The notes: a model not told the origin generated them from the sequence alone. A DNA stretch of 64,000 bases from Comamonadaceae bacterium (GCA_947455145.1 CANGME010000003.1:186001-250000); one strand, 5' to 3'. Positions 8,475-16,818 are shown, numbered from the stretch's first letter. Numbers and translations are program-made.

Positions 8475-9185
8475 TTCGGTCATATCATTGCGGTTTGGCA
8501 ACTTGGCCGTTTGGGAGCCACTCTGTCCTCAGTTCTGGCGACAGGCGCTTGGTTTTTCGCGCGGGGACCAATGCCGCTGGACATCTTCTTCGCAAACCTA
8601 GTAGCTCAGGGTCTTGCGTTCCTAGCTGTATCGATGCTCGTCGCGGAACTGATTCGAGCCCTACAGGTGGAATATGACCTGCGGCGAACTGACAGCCTCA
8701 CTGGTCTGCCCAACAGAGCTGCCTTCTTCGAACGTGCGGAAGCATGTCTATTGCTGTGTAGTCGAAGTGGACGCGCGGTATCCATGGCATTCATCGACCT
8801 AAATGACTTTAAACGTGTAAATGATTCGTTAGGACATGCCCATGGCGACAAAGTACTCAAGGAATGCGGCCGGCTTCTTGTGGCAGCAATCCGCGAGACT
8901 GACATTGCAGCGCGGCTCGGGGGAGATGAGTTTGTCATCTTTCTGCCAAACACAGACGAGGAAGCGTCAACCGCCACTCTGGATCGGCTTCACACTGCGT
9001 TTGCGAGCTCACTTGAGCTGCAAGCGGCATGTGTAGAAGCGAGCATCGGCATAGTCGTAGACGAAGCAGCGAGGTCCAGTATTGCTGACTTGCTGGAACG
9101 TGCGGACGCGCGCATGTACTCAATCAAGCGGGCTGCCAAAACTGGAGGAAGAGGCTTTTCGGCGAACCTTAGCGCTGATGCCTAA
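8475..9185 (+). CDS. Diguanylate cyclase (GGDEF), N-terminally short, possible integron cassette gene
   Basis: The open frame runs from 8475 after a TAG. The only common in-frame start before the domain is TTG at 8511, giving 224 residues. From there about 45 residues form the last one or two membrane helices (ATGAWFFARG, AFLAVSMLVAELIRAL), then a complete GGDEF domain: TDSLTGLPNR, FIDLNDFKRVND, RLGGDEF (GGDEF at 137-141). The inhibitory site RETD sits five residues before GGDEF, so catalysis and product feedback should both be possible. Most relatives have more membrane helices, so the 5' part is probably missing. Codon use is less GC-biased than in neighbours. The TAA stop is embedded in an attC-like site. 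No neighbour suggests its signalling target. Confidence 0.8.
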   Translation, partial: FGHIIAVWQLGRLGATLSSVLATGAWFFARGPMPLDIFFANLVAQGLAFLAVSMLVAELIRALQVEYDLRRTDSLTGLPNRAAFFERAEACLLLCSRSGRAVSMAFIDLNDFKRVNDSLGHAHGDKVLKECGRLLVAAIRETDIAARLGGDEFVIFLPNTDEEASTATLDRLHTAFASSLELQAACVEASIGIVVDEAARSSIADLLERADARMYSIKRAAKTGGRGFSANLSADA

Positions 9186-9243
9186 CGAATAAGGTTAGAT
9201 CGCGCAAGCAAAGCGCAGCCGCGATCTAAACCGGTTGTTGGAC
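9180..9243 (+). other. attC-like integron recombination site (59-base element)
   Basis: Starts with GCCTAAC (R'' box, consensus RYYYAAC) at 9180-9186 and ends with GTTGGAC (R' box, consensus GTTRRRY) at 9237-9243. Between them GGTTAGATCGCG (9193-9204) pairs with CGCGATCTAAACC (9220-9232), leaving one unpaired base in the 3' arm, as attC sites require an extrahelical base for strand choice. Length is 64 bases with a 15-base loop. The stop codon of the GGDEF gene lies in the R'' box, a usual arrangement in gene cassettes. No integron integrase is present in the window. Confidence 0.75.
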
Positions 9244-9486
9244 AAGCCCGAAACTCACCAACCATCTACAGAAAACATCTCCGGCCACCGGCCCCTGCGC
9301 GAAGGGCAAGTGGTTTGCCAAAGCCATCCTTTGCAACTGGCCCAAGTTGTCATTGCAACGCCCCCCGGCGTGGCGGCTTCATTTTGAGCGTCGTACCCCA
9401 CCAATTTTCCCTGTTTTTGGCCGAGCCCACCCACCACACCCCAGTCGCCTTGCTGGAGTGCGCTTGGCGCCAAAGGTACGCGCGCC

Positions 9487-10362
9487 TTAAATCGCCAGAC
9501 CTTGATCTTGATGACCCCCCGGCGGATCAGGCAGCACACAATCGGCCGTCGCCAAGATGCGCCTTCGCACGATCACCATCGGCGCGCCGCCACAGGAACA
9601 CAGCCACGGCGGGCGTGGCGAAGGCGCCTCAGGCGCAGCGGCAGGCAGCTTGAACACCAACAGGTGCAACAACGCGATCAGTCGTTTGCTATTGGGGTGC
9701 AGAAACCCAAAATTACGTGCCCGCCTAAACCCTCTGCGCAACACGTGCTGCAGCACCAGCCACAAGAAGGTGGCCCCACTGATCGTGCGCGTGGCCGTTT
9801 GGCCGTTTTGTTGGTCTTGCTGTCGCGCCAGCGATAGGTGACTCTCCCGTTCTGGCAGTCGATGATGTCTTTCTACTTAATCACACCCCGGTACATGTAG
9901 CGCCCCAGATAGACCAAGACCTTCTCACCCGAGCCTACGCACTTGCAGTCCACCACCTACTTCTTTGGCAAATCGGGCGGCAGCACCAGACCCTCTTGGC
10001 GCAAGGCATCGAGCAGCTTTGCCGCAAACACTTTGGCCGGGACCTTGTGGTTGAACAAATAGCCGCCCCATTTGGCGCTGGCGCGCAAACTGCGCCACAG
10101 ACGTTTGTCCGCATCCAACGCCCCAGCGGGCATGGCCACATGCACATGCGGATGAAAATCCAGCCGCCGTGAATGCGTGTGCAGCACCGCCACCGCGCCG
10201 GGGTTGCCTCGGAGTTGTTTGTGGTTCTGGCTGAACGTGTGCAGGGTTTGCCAGGCGCAGTCCATCATCGCCGTGTACACGGCGCGCTGGTGCTGCCAAG
10301 CCAGCGCACGCAACTGAGCCGGTAGCGTAAAGTGATGAGCAAGTAGCTGCCCGGCAAACCAA
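9487..10362 (-). pseudogene. Decayed IS91-family transposase
   Basis: Minus-strand pieces together match an IS91-type HUH transposase. From 10362 down: FAGQLLAHHFTLPAQ, VAVLHTHSRRLDFHPHVHV (HUH motif HPHVH), then DCKCVGSGEKVLVYLGRY followed by RGVIK and an in-frame TAG. After that come VTYRWRDSKTNKTAKR and, in a shifted frame near 9765-9690, RRARNFGFLHPNSKRLI and the zinc motif region ending in GAPMVIVRRR. One stop and at least one frameshift interrupt it. The N-terminal zinc-ribbon part is missing. Homology ends near 10362, exactly where an unrelated plus-strand MmgE/PrpD remnant begins, marking an old rearrangement junction. Confidence 0.8.
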
Positions 10363-10374
10363 GGCCTTGGATTG

Positions 10375-10518
10375 CCGCACAATCCAGCGCTGGCAGATAA
10401 GTTTCTGGGCAACGCAACACCCGTGATCGGCGCAGACCGGGCGCGTCGGGTGATCGACATGGTTTGGAAGCTGGACACACTGGGTGATGTGGGTGAACTG
10501 GTGCGGGCTTGTGCTTAA
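10375..10518 (+). pseudogene. 3' remnant of an MmgE/PrpD-family gene
   Basis: About 47 codons (NPALADKFLGNATPVI through GDVGELVRACA, stop TAA at 10516-10518) match the C-terminal end of MmgE/PrpD-type dehydratase/isomerase family proteins. The rest of the gene is not in the window; the 5' side is replaced by the IS91 remnant. Plus-strand orientation agrees with the downstream binding-protein, amidohydrolase and Bug genes, so the intact gene was probably first in that catabolic operon. Identification rests on a short segment and is moderately sure. Confidence 0.6.
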
Positions 10519-10598
10519 TGAAGGCTTGACGAGCCGATTAGGAAGCGATTCAAGGCAAAATAACGGTCGGTTCCTATTTCAACAACACCGGAGACAGC

Positions 10599-11741
10599 AT
10601 GAACACTTCCTTTAAATCATTGCTCGGCGGCCTCGTGCTGGGCGCGGCTACGCTGAGTTCAGCGCAACAAACTGTGCCGATTTTTGGCTTGGTTGAGTTG
10701 AGCGGCGCAGGCACGACATCGGGCACTAATTTTGACAACGGCATCAAGCTCGCGGTCAAAGAAATCAACGCCGCTGGCGGCATTTTGAGCCGCAAGATCA
10801 ACTACCAGTCTAGCGATACGCAGTCCAACCCTGGCGTGGCCAAAGCACTGGCGCAAAAAGCGGTGGATCAAAACGCCTACGTGGTCATGGGCCCGGTGTT
10901 CTCTGGCTCCATCATGGTGAGCATGGCTGAGACCAAACGTGCAGAGATCCCTAACTTCACCGGCGGCGAAGCCGCAGGCATTACAACGCAGGGTAACCCC
11001 TACATCTTCCGCACTTCCTTTACCCAGGCCACGGCCATGCCGAAGATCGCCAACTACATCCGCGACACGGTGAAGGCCAAGTCCGTGGACGTGATCTACG
11101 TGAACAACGATTTTGGCAAGGGCGGCTTGGACATGATCAAGAAGGCGCTGGAGGCACGCGGCATCACGGTGGCCAACGCTCTTTCCACCGAATCTGGCCA
11201 AGTGGACTTCACTGCGCCGGTGATTAAGGCCAAGCAGTCGGGCAGTGACGCGGTGTTTGTGTACAGCAACGAAGAAGAGTCCGCCCGTGCCCTGCGTGAG
11301 CTGCGCAAACAGGGTTATGCCAAACCCATCATCGGCGAGACCACGCTGACTAGCCAGAAGGTGATTGAGCTGGCCGGTGACGCTGCCAATGGTGCAGTGG
11401 CCCACGTCGGCCTGACAGCAGACGCACCACAGCCGCTGATTCAAAAATTCAACGCTGCTTACCAGGCCGAGTACAAGTCCAAATCAGACCACAACGGCCT
11501 CAAAGGCTATAGCGGCATGTACATCGTCAAAGCTGTGACCGAGAAGATTGGCAAGTTCGATTCCAAGGCTTTTGCTGCGGCCATGAAGGGCATTTCCCTC
11601 ACCGTGAAAGACCACCCCGGCATCTTGCTGGACGTGAGCTTTGACCAGCACGGCGACCTGGACCGCGATAGCTACATGACCAAGGTAGAGAACGGCAAGC
11701 AAGTGGTCAGCGCTATTTTGCCGCCTGTGAACAAAAAATAA
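10599..11741 (+). CDS. Liv-type ABC transporter periplasmic substrate-binding protein
   Basis: A 380-residue type I periplasmic binding protein. It has a signal peptide (MNTSFKSLLGGLVLGAATLSSAQ), then VPIFGLVELSGAGTTSGTNFDNGIKLAVKEINAAGGILSRK, the standard start of LivJ-family proteins. Preceded by GGAGACAGC as ribosome site. No permease or ATPase genes follow it; the next plus-strand genes are an amidohydrolase and a Bug protein. The nearest Liv membrane components are the minus-strand livHMGF at 16114-19424, which lack a Liv-type binding protein of their own, so this could serve that system. That pairing is inference. Confidence 0.9.
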   Translation: MNTSFKSLLGGLVLGAATLSSAQQTVPIFGLVELSGAGTTSGTNFDNGIKLAVKEINAAGGILSRKINYQSSDTQSNPGVAKALAQKAVDQNAYVVMGPVFSGSIMVSMAETKRAEIPNFTGGEAAGITTQGNPYIFRTSFTQATAMPKIANYIRDTVKAKSVDVIYVNNDFGKGGLDMIKKALEARGITVANALSTESGQVDFTAPVIKAKQSGSDAVFVYSNEEESARALRELRKQGYAKPIIGETTLTSQKVIELAGDAANGAVAHVGLTADAPQPLIQKFNAAYQAEYKSKSDHNGLKGYSGMYIVKAVTEKIGKFDSKAFAAAMKGISLTVKDHPGILLDVSFDQHGDLDRDSYMTKVENGKQVVSAILPPVNKK

Positions 11742-11794
11742 GCCCCGCAAATGATCGACGTCATTGAGCGCATGACACCAACCGGACTGCCTCA

Positions 11795-12649
11795 ATGAGC
11801 ATCGATTTTTCTATCTATGCCCAGCCCAAGGTGGATTGCCACTGCCATGTGCTGGACCCGAGCGGTTTCCCCTATGCCCCTGATGTGCTCTACCGGCCTG
11901 CCGGGCAAGAGGTGGGCTCGGCGGATTACTTTGCGCAAGTGCTGGCCGCGTATGGCGTGCAGCACGCGCTGCTGGTCGGCCCCAACTCGGGCTATGCCAC
12001 GGACAACCGCTGCTTGCTGGACGCCATTGCCCGTGGGCAAGGGCGCTTTAAGGGCATAGCCGTCGTTAGCAACCAAGCGTCAATCGACGAATTGCAATCG
12101 CTCAAGGCGCAAGGTATTGTCGGCGTGGCGTTTAACTACTCATTGCACGGCTTGAGCCACTACGCCGATACCGGGCCGCTGATGCAGCGCTTGGCCGATC
12201 TGGGGATGTTTGTGCAGGTGCAGGTAGAGCAGGCCCAGCTCAAGGCTTTGAGCCCCGTGTTGCTGGGTTGTGCTGCGAACATCTTGGTGGATCACTGCGG
12301 CAGGCCCACGGTGGCTGAGGGCGTGAAAGGCGAAGGCTTTGACGCCCTGCTTCGCTTGGCCGAGTCGGGCCGCACCACGGTCAAACTCTCCGGCTTTGCC
12401 AAGTTCTCTCAAGTCGACTTTCCTTTCGCTGATACCCTGCCCTTTGCCCGCGCCCTGCTGGACGCCTTTGGCCCATCGCACTGTGTGTGGGCCTCGGACT
12501 GGCCGTTTTTAAAAGCGCCCTATCGTCTGGACTATGGACCGCTGCTGCAACTGTTTGCACAAGCCGTGCCGGATGCAGCTATGCGCGACGAAATTTTTTG
12601 GCGCACACCACAACGACTTTTTGGCTTTAGCCCCAAGGAAACCATATGA
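11795..12649 (+). CDS. Amidohydrolase family 2 protein, 2-pyrone-4,6-dicarboxylate hydrolase-like
   Basis: A 284-residue TIM-barrel hydrolase. The metal motif near the N-terminus is DCHCHV (residues 14-19) and the C-terminal barrel end has WASDWPF, with Asp as catalytic base. ILVDHCGRP in the middle is typical of the PDC hydrolase (LigI) branch, whose members hydrolyse lactones made in aromatic ring breakdown. The cytoplasmic enzyme is coupled to the following Bug binding-protein gene by an ATGA overlap at 12646. Related subgroups act on other lactones, so the exact substrate is open. Confidence 0.85.
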   Translation: MSIDFSIYAQPKVDCHCHVLDPSGFPYAPDVLYRPAGQEVGSADYFAQVLAAYGVQHALLVGPNSGYATDNRCLLDAIARGQGRFKGIAVVSNQASIDELQSLKAQGIVGVAFNYSLHGLSHYADTGPLMQRLADLGMFVQVQVEQAQLKALSPVLLGCAANILVDHCGRPTVAEGVKGEGFDALLRLAESGRTTVKLSGFAKFSQVDFPFADTLPFARALLDAFGPSHCVWASDWPFLKAPYRLDYGPLLQLFAQAVPDAAMRDEIFWRTPQRLFGFSPKETI

Positions 12650-13644
12650 AGAAACAAAACGCCCCTATTTTTAAGCTGACCAGTGGCTTTGCAATGACGC
12701 TGCTGGTCGCGGCGACCCTGCCACTAGCGCATGCTCAAGCCCCCAACTACCCCAGCAAACCCATCCGCATGGTCGTGCCCTTCACGCCCGGCGGCAGCAC
12801 CGACATCTTGGCGCGCGCCATTGGGCAAAAGTTGACCGAGGCCTGGGGTCAGCCGGTGGTGATCGACAACGTGCCCGGTGCGGGTGGCTCGCTTGGGGCG
12901 GACAAAGTCGCCAAGGCTGCAGCCGATGGCTACACCCTGCTCATGGGTCACATCGGTACGCTGGCCGTCAACCCCTCGCTCTACCCCAACTTGCCCTACG
13001 ACCCGGTGAAAAGCTTCGCCCCAGTAGCCTGGGTGGCGCGCGTGCCCAATGTGCTGGTGGTGAACCCCGGCGTGAAGGCGAACAACGTGAAGGACCTGGT
13101 GGCACTGGCCAAGGCCAAACCAGGGCAGCTCAACTATGGCTCGGGTGGTAACGGCAGCGCGGCCAACTTAGCCACCGAGTACTTCAAACTGCAAACGGGG
13201 ACTTCGCTGCTTCACATCCCATACCGGGGAACCGCACCGGCTATTACGGACCTGATTGGCGGGCAAATCCAGGTGTTATTTACTGGTGCACCAGCGGTTA
13301 TGGGGCAGATAAAGAATGGTCAACTTCGCGCCCTGGCCGTCTCCAGCCCACAGCGACTGGCGGCGCTGCCCGATGTCCCCACCGTAGCGGAATCGGGCTA
13401 TAAAGATTTTGAAGCGGATCAGTGGTACGGGGTAGTGGCCCCAGCCGGCACGCCAGCGGCCATTGTGAGCAAGCTCAACACCCAGATCAACCAGGCTTTG
13501 AACTCGCCCGAGTTGAAGGTGCGCTTGACGAGTGAGGGGGCGGTGGCCACATTCGGCACACCAGAGATGTTTGGCCAGCACATTGCACGTGAGATTGTGC
13601 GCTGGCGCTCGGTGATTCAAGGGGGGAGAGTTAAGGCAGATTGA
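12646..13644 (+). CDS. Bug/TctC-family tripartite tricarboxylate transporter binding protein
   Basis: A 332-residue extracytoplasmic solute receptor. The signal peptide ends near LAHAQA, followed by the family start YPSKPIRMVVPFTPGGSTDILARAIGQKL. Further family marks are YGSGGNGSAANLATEYFK, LHIPYRGTAPAITDLIGGQI and FEADQWYGVVAPAGTP. No TctA/TctB membrane genes are nearby, as is usual for the many orphan Bug proteins of Burkholderiales. It overlaps the amidohydrolase gene (ATGA), suggesting it captures the substrate of that pathway, or one for sensing. Ligand unknown. Confidence 0.93.
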   Translation: MKKQNAPIFKLTSGFAMTLLVAATLPLAHAQAPNYPSKPIRMVVPFTPGGSTDILARAIGQKLTEAWGQPVVIDNVPGAGGSLGADKVAKAAADGYTLLMGHIGTLAVNPSLYPNLPYDPVKSFAPVAWVARVPNVLVVNPGVKANNVKDLVALAKAKPGQLNYGSGGNGSAANLATEYFKLQTGTSLLHIPYRGTAPAITDLIGGQIQVLFTGAPAVMGQIKNGQLRALAVSSPQRLAALPDVPTVAESGYKDFEADQWYGVVAPAGTPAAIVSKLNTQINQALNSPELKVRLTSEGAVATFGTPEMFGQHIAREIVRWRSVIQGGRVKAD

Positions 13645-13655
13645 TGACCTGCCGC

Positions 13656-13689
13656 ATTCGTCATTCCCGAGTAGGTGGGAATGACGAAT
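13656..13689. terminator. Perfect 13-bp stem-loop after the Bug gene
   Basis: ATTCGTCATTCCC pairs with GGGAATGACGAAT around an 8-base loop, starting 12 bases after the Bug stop codon. It is followed by AGAAAATCAC on the plus strand, so it lacks a U-tract there. The sequence resembles a dispersed CGTCATTCCC palindrome frequent in proteobacterial intergenic regions. It may end or attenuate transcription from either side, since a minus-strand gene ends at 13696. Confidence 0.6.
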
Positions 13690-13695
13690 AGAAAA

Positions 13696-13989
13696 TCACT
13701 GCAAGCGGAAGTTGGTCTCGTAAGAAATCGCCGCACCCGACATGGTGTTTTGCAAACGCTCAATGGCGCGGCTGTGGCGGCTGCCATCACGGGCGTCGCA
13801 CTGGTGCTGACGGTGATGCGCAATCAAGGCGTCCAGCTTGTTGCGGCACGCATCCAAAGTCCCAGCCAAATGCAGCGCAATGTAGGCCACATGGTCAGAA
13901 TGAGTTTGGCGAAACTCATCAGCCCACTGCTGGAAAAGCTGCGACTTGTAAGTGCCTTTTTCAGGGACTTTGATGGAATCTTGGTGCAT
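13696..13989 (-). CDS. Hypothetical 97-residue protein
   Basis: A small, soluble, charged protein rich in His and Gln (AHHRQHQCDARDGSRHSRA) with a predicted helical centre (ADEFRQTHSDHVAYIALHLAGTLDACRNKLDALIA). No family is recognised. It fills an otherwise empty stretch between the Bug gene and the DUF1932 gene. The ribosome site before its ATG is weak. Composition looks protein-like, but the gene could still be a chance reading frame. Confidence 0.45.
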   Translation of the reverse strand: MHQDSIKVPEKGTYKSQLFQQWADEFRQTHSDHVAYIALHLAGTLDACRNKLDALIAHHRQHQCDARDGSRHSRAIERLQNTMSGAAISYETNFRLQ

Positions 13990-14154
13990 ATCAACCGTTC
14001 AAAAAAATCTTTAAATTCGAGGCTTTGAGACGATTTACCCGGTTTAGCAGGTGGGTGTCTTCAGCATCGGCCTGAAGATATAGCGCGCGGGCTATTGAAT
14101 CGGTTGACTCGGATTTTGAATTTTTTGGTGCAAGCGCACCTGAACGGGGCTTGT

Positions 14155-14199
14155 CTTGTGAGAAACAGTCCGTTTACAGAACTGTTTTTCTCACACAAG
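14155..14199. repeat. Inverted repeat (15-bp arms) downstream of the DUF1932 gene
   Basis: CTTGTGAGAAACAGT at 14155-14169 pairs with ACTGTTTTTCTCACACAAG at 14181-14199, with two small bulges and an 11-base centre. It lies 14 bases after the stop of the minus-strand dehydrogenase gene. A hairpin here could act as a transcription end for that operon. Its dyad form could alternatively bind a regulator of the 97-residue gene, though it is about 165 bases from that start. Confidence 0.5.
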
Positions 14200-14212
14200 G
14201 GTTAGTTGAGGT

Positions 14213-15115
14213 CTATTTTCCGGCCCTGGCCGCCAGCAAAACATCCGCGTAGTCTTGCCAAGGGGCATCTTGGGGCAAGTGTTTGAACAGCCCCGCAGCT
14301 GCTTGATCCGCCACCCACTGCTGCTTGTCGGCGGTAGATGCAGTCATGAAGGGCTCGAACCCGGCCTCGCGCACGGTGTTGGCCGCCTCGCGCATTTCTT
14401 CAGCTCGGCGCTTGCCGTGCTCCACCACGCGGCTGAAGAAGTAGGCCCCGGTTTGTTGCCAGTCGATGCTGGGGAAGGTCTCCACCAGCGTGGGCAACAC
14501 GTGGTCTTCCACCCCATAGTGGCGGGCTGTGGCGTAGCTCTCAATCACCAGCGCCTCCATGCCTTTGATCATCACGCTGCGGCACATCTTCATGGCGCTG
14601 GCGATGCCGATTTTTGTCGACACAGCTTTGGCGTCCATGTCCCAGGCGGTGAGCCGCTGGGCCAGCTCTGCCGCGTAAGCGCCGCCCAGCAGCAGCGGCA
14701 CGCGAATGCCGTAGGGCGGCACTGAGGTCATGACGCCCGCCTCCACATAGTGCCCACCCGCCGCGTCAATCAAGGCCGCGCATTGCTGCTTGGTGCCGGG
14801 TGAGGCGGAGTTGAGGTCGAGGTAAATCGTGCCGGGTCGCAGGTGCTGCGCCGCGCCTTGCGCCACCGCCAGCGTGTTGGACGCGGTAACGGCAGAGACG
14901 ATGAAGTCGCTGGCCTCGCAGAGCTCACGCATACCGGGGTGGGCGGTGACGCCCAAGCGCGCCGCATGGGCCAGTTCGTCGGCCTGCGTTGCTGCGTTCA
15001 CAAACTTCACATCCCAAGCGCCAACGGTGCTCACACCCGGCTTGGCTTTGAGGCCCGCGCTAAAGGTCTTGCCGACCTCTCCGTGGCCAATGACGCCAAC
15101 GTGGTTCAAGTTCAT
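14213..15115 (-). CDS. NAD(P)-dependent dehydrogenase with DUF1932 domain (6-phosphogluconate dehydrogenase-like)
   Basis: A 300-residue two-domain enzyme. The Rossmann start VGVIGHGEVGKTFSAGLKA (residues 6-24) binds NAD(P). The middle has IYLDLNSASPGTKQQCAALI and VEAGVMTSVPPYGIRVPLLLGG, typical of beta-hydroxyacid dehydrogenases. The C-terminal helical half from about residue 190 (KMCRSVMIKGMEALVIESYATARHYG) is DUF1932, with the conserved Lys. It follows the Bug gene with no gap (TAAATG) as last gene of the livHMGF-bug operon, so it probably oxidises or reduces a hydroxy acid or related compound imported by that system. Substrate unknown. Confidence 0.87.
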   Translation of the reverse strand: MNLNHVGVIGHGEVGKTFSAGLKAKPGVSTVGAWDVKFVNAATQADELAHAARLGVTAHPGMRELCEASDFIVSAVTASNTLAVAQGAAQHLRPGTIYLDLNSASPGTKQQCAALIDAAGGHYVEAGVMTSVPPYGIRVPLLLGGAYAAELAQRLTAWDMDAKAVSTKIGIASAMKMCRSVMIKGMEALVIESYATARHYGVEDHVLPTLVETFPSIDWQQTGAYFFSRVVEHGKRRAEEMREAANTVREAGFEPFMTASTADKQQWVADQAAAGLFKHLPQDAPWQDYADVLLAARAGK

Positions 15116-16090
15116 TTATTGCTTTCCGATTTTCGCGCGGGTGATCACCTCGCCCCAGCGCTTGATGTCGTTGTGCAGAAGAGCGGCAGCTTGTTCTGGC
15201 GTGCCGGGCTGCGGATCCAAGTTCAGCTCGATCAGACGTTTGTGCACAGCCGGGTCATTCAGGGCTGCGTTGATTTCTTTGTTCAGCCGCGCCACCACGT
15301 CTTTGGGTGTGCCCGCAGGCACGGCCAAGCCGTTCCAAGAGGCTGCTACATAGTTGTTAACGCCCGCCTCTTTGGCTGTGGGTACATCAGGCAACACTCT
15401 GGAACGCTTCGCACCCGTCACGGCCAATGGCCGCAGGGCGTTGCCTTTGATTTGCGTCAGCAACGGCCCCAGGATGTCAATCCCCGCATCAATCTGCCCA
15501 CCACGCAGCGCGTTAATCACTGGCGGCGTGCCGTTGAAGGGCACGATCTGGATGTCCAGCCCAGTAGCAGACTTGAACAATTCTGCCGCCAAATTCTGCG
15601 TAGTGCCGATGTTGGGCGTGCCAATGTTGAGTTTGCCGGGGTTGGCCTTGGCATAGGCGATCAGGTCGCCCAGGGTTTTGAATTTGCCACCCTCGGCACT
15701 GACGATCACCAGGTCCAGCGCAGCTAGGGGAGCGACGGGAATGAAGTCCTTCACCGTGTCAAAGGGCAGGCTCTTGAAGAGCGACTCACTCACTGCCGTG
15801 CCGCTAGAGATCAGCAAAATCGTGTGCCCATCCGGCGCAGCCTTGGCCACCGTCTCACCCGCCACGATGCCGCCGGCACTGGGTTTGTTGTCGATGACCA
15901 CTGGCTGGCCTAGCGCCTCGGCCATTTTTTGCCCCACAGCACGCGCCGTCAAATCCGCCGCGCCGCCTGCGGCATTGGGCACAACGATTTTGATGGGCTT
16001 GCTGGGGAAGGTACTTTGCGCTTGTGCTGACAACGCACTCAAGGTCATCAAAGCGGCGACTAAGCCATTGAGAAACGTTTTTTGTTGCAT
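15116..16090 (-). CDS. Bug/TctC-family binding protein
   Basis: A 324-residue receptor with signal peptide (LVAALMTLSALSAQAQS) and the family start FPSKPIKIVVPNAAGGAADLTARAVGQKM. Other marks are LNIGTPNIGTTQNLAAELF and VAASWNGLAVPAGTPKDVVARLNKE. The ATG at 16090, eight bases after AAAGGTGG, is chosen over a GTG three codons upstream. It lies directly downstream of livF in a livHMGF operon. This is odd because Liv ABC systems use LivJ-fold receptors, not TctC-type ones; it may act with absent TctAB proteins or in sensing. Confidence 0.92.
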   Translation of the reverse strand: MQQKTFLNGLVAALMTLSALSAQAQSTFPSKPIKIVVPNAAGGAADLTARAVGQKMAEALGQPVVIDNKPSAGGIVAGETVAKAAPDGHTILLISSGTAVSESLFKSLPFDTVKDFIPVAPLAALDLVIVSAEGGKFKTLGDLIAYAKANPGKLNIGTPNIGTTQNLAAELFKSATGLDIQIVPFNGTPPVINALRGGQIDAGIDILGPLLTQIKGNALRPLAVTGAKRSRVLPDVPTAKEAGVNNYVAASWNGLAVPAGTPKDVVARLNKEINAALNDPAVHKRLIELNLDPQPGTPEQAAALLHNDIKRWGEVITRAKIGKQ

Positions 16091-16113
16091 GTGATCCACC
16101 TTTTGTAAAAAAA

Positions 16114-16818
16114 TTAACGTGCCACGCCCAGCAGCTTGTCCAGCAACTCAGGCTGCTCGCGCAACTCTTGCGCCGTACCACTATGCACCACTGTGCCACG
16201 GTCAAGCACAGCAGCCACATCAGAGATCGCCAGGATGGCTTGCGGGTGCTGCTCCACGATGATGGCGGACAGGCCCTCTTCGCGCGTGATGCGGCGGATA
16301 GAGCGCAGCAGCTCTTGCACGATGATGGGGGCCAAGCCCTCTAGCGGCTCGTCCAGCAACAGCAACTTGGGGTTGAGCACCAAGGCGCGGCCAACGGCCA
16401 GCATCTGCTGTTCGCCACCTGAAAGTTGCGTGCCCAGATTGCCTTTGCGCTCGGCCAAGCGGGGGAACATTTCATAGACGCCTTTTGGCGTCCACTTCCC
16501 CGGTCGTGCCACGGCGGTTAGGTTCTCATCCACCGTCAGTGATTTGAAGATGTTGCGCTCTTGCGGCACCCAGCCGATGCCCGCCGACGCACGCAGGTGC
16601 AGCGGCAACTGGTGCAGTGCCACGCCGTCCAGCGTGATGCTGCCGCCATGCTGGCGCGTAGCACCGGCCAGCGTGTTCATGAAGGTGGTTTTGCCTGTGC
16701 CGTTGCGGCCTAGCAGGGCCAGGGTTTGACCTTGGGCCAGCGACAGGGATACGTTATTCAGCACCACGGCTTCACCATAGCCCGCGCTGAGGTTTTCAAC
16801 TTTTAATAAATCAGACAT
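16114..16818 (-). CDS. livF: Liv ABC transporter ATP-binding protein LivF
   Basis: A 234-residue ATPase. Walker A is GRNGTGKTT near residues 37-45, the signature LSGGEQQMLAVGRAL near 137, and Walker B LLLLDEPLEGLAP near 157. These last are typical of LivF. The start at 16818 puts the LivF beginning (LLKVENLSAGYGEAVVLNNVSL) at once after the ATG; an upstream opening would lie in livG. It overlaps livG by 8 bases. With LivG it powers the LivHM permease at the inner face of the membrane. Confidence 0.95.
   Translation of the reverse strand: MSDLLKVENLSAGYGEAVVLNNVSLSLAQGQTLALLGRNGTGKTTFMNTLAGATRQHGGSITLDGVALHQLPLHLRASAGIGWVPQERNIFKSLTVDENLTAVARPGKWTPKGVYEMFPRLAERKGNLGTQLSGGEQQMLAVGRALVLNPKLLLLDEPLEGLAPIIVQELLRSIRRITREEGLSAIIVEQHPQAILAISDVAAVLDRGTVVHSGTAQELREQPELLDKLLGVAR

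Noticed and set aside
8465-8677. A 70-codon plus-strand frame overlapping the GGDEF gene start
   Set aside because: It reads a different frame across the GGDEF membrane segment and has an unlikely composition.
9255-9539. A 94-codon minus-strand frame after the attC-like site
   Set aside because: No recognisable similarity and it overlaps the decayed transposase end; treated as non-coding remnant.
14843-15727. A 294-codon plus-strand frame opposite the DUF1932 and Bug genes
   Set aside because: Both minus-strand genes are well conserved; the frame is an antisense shadow.
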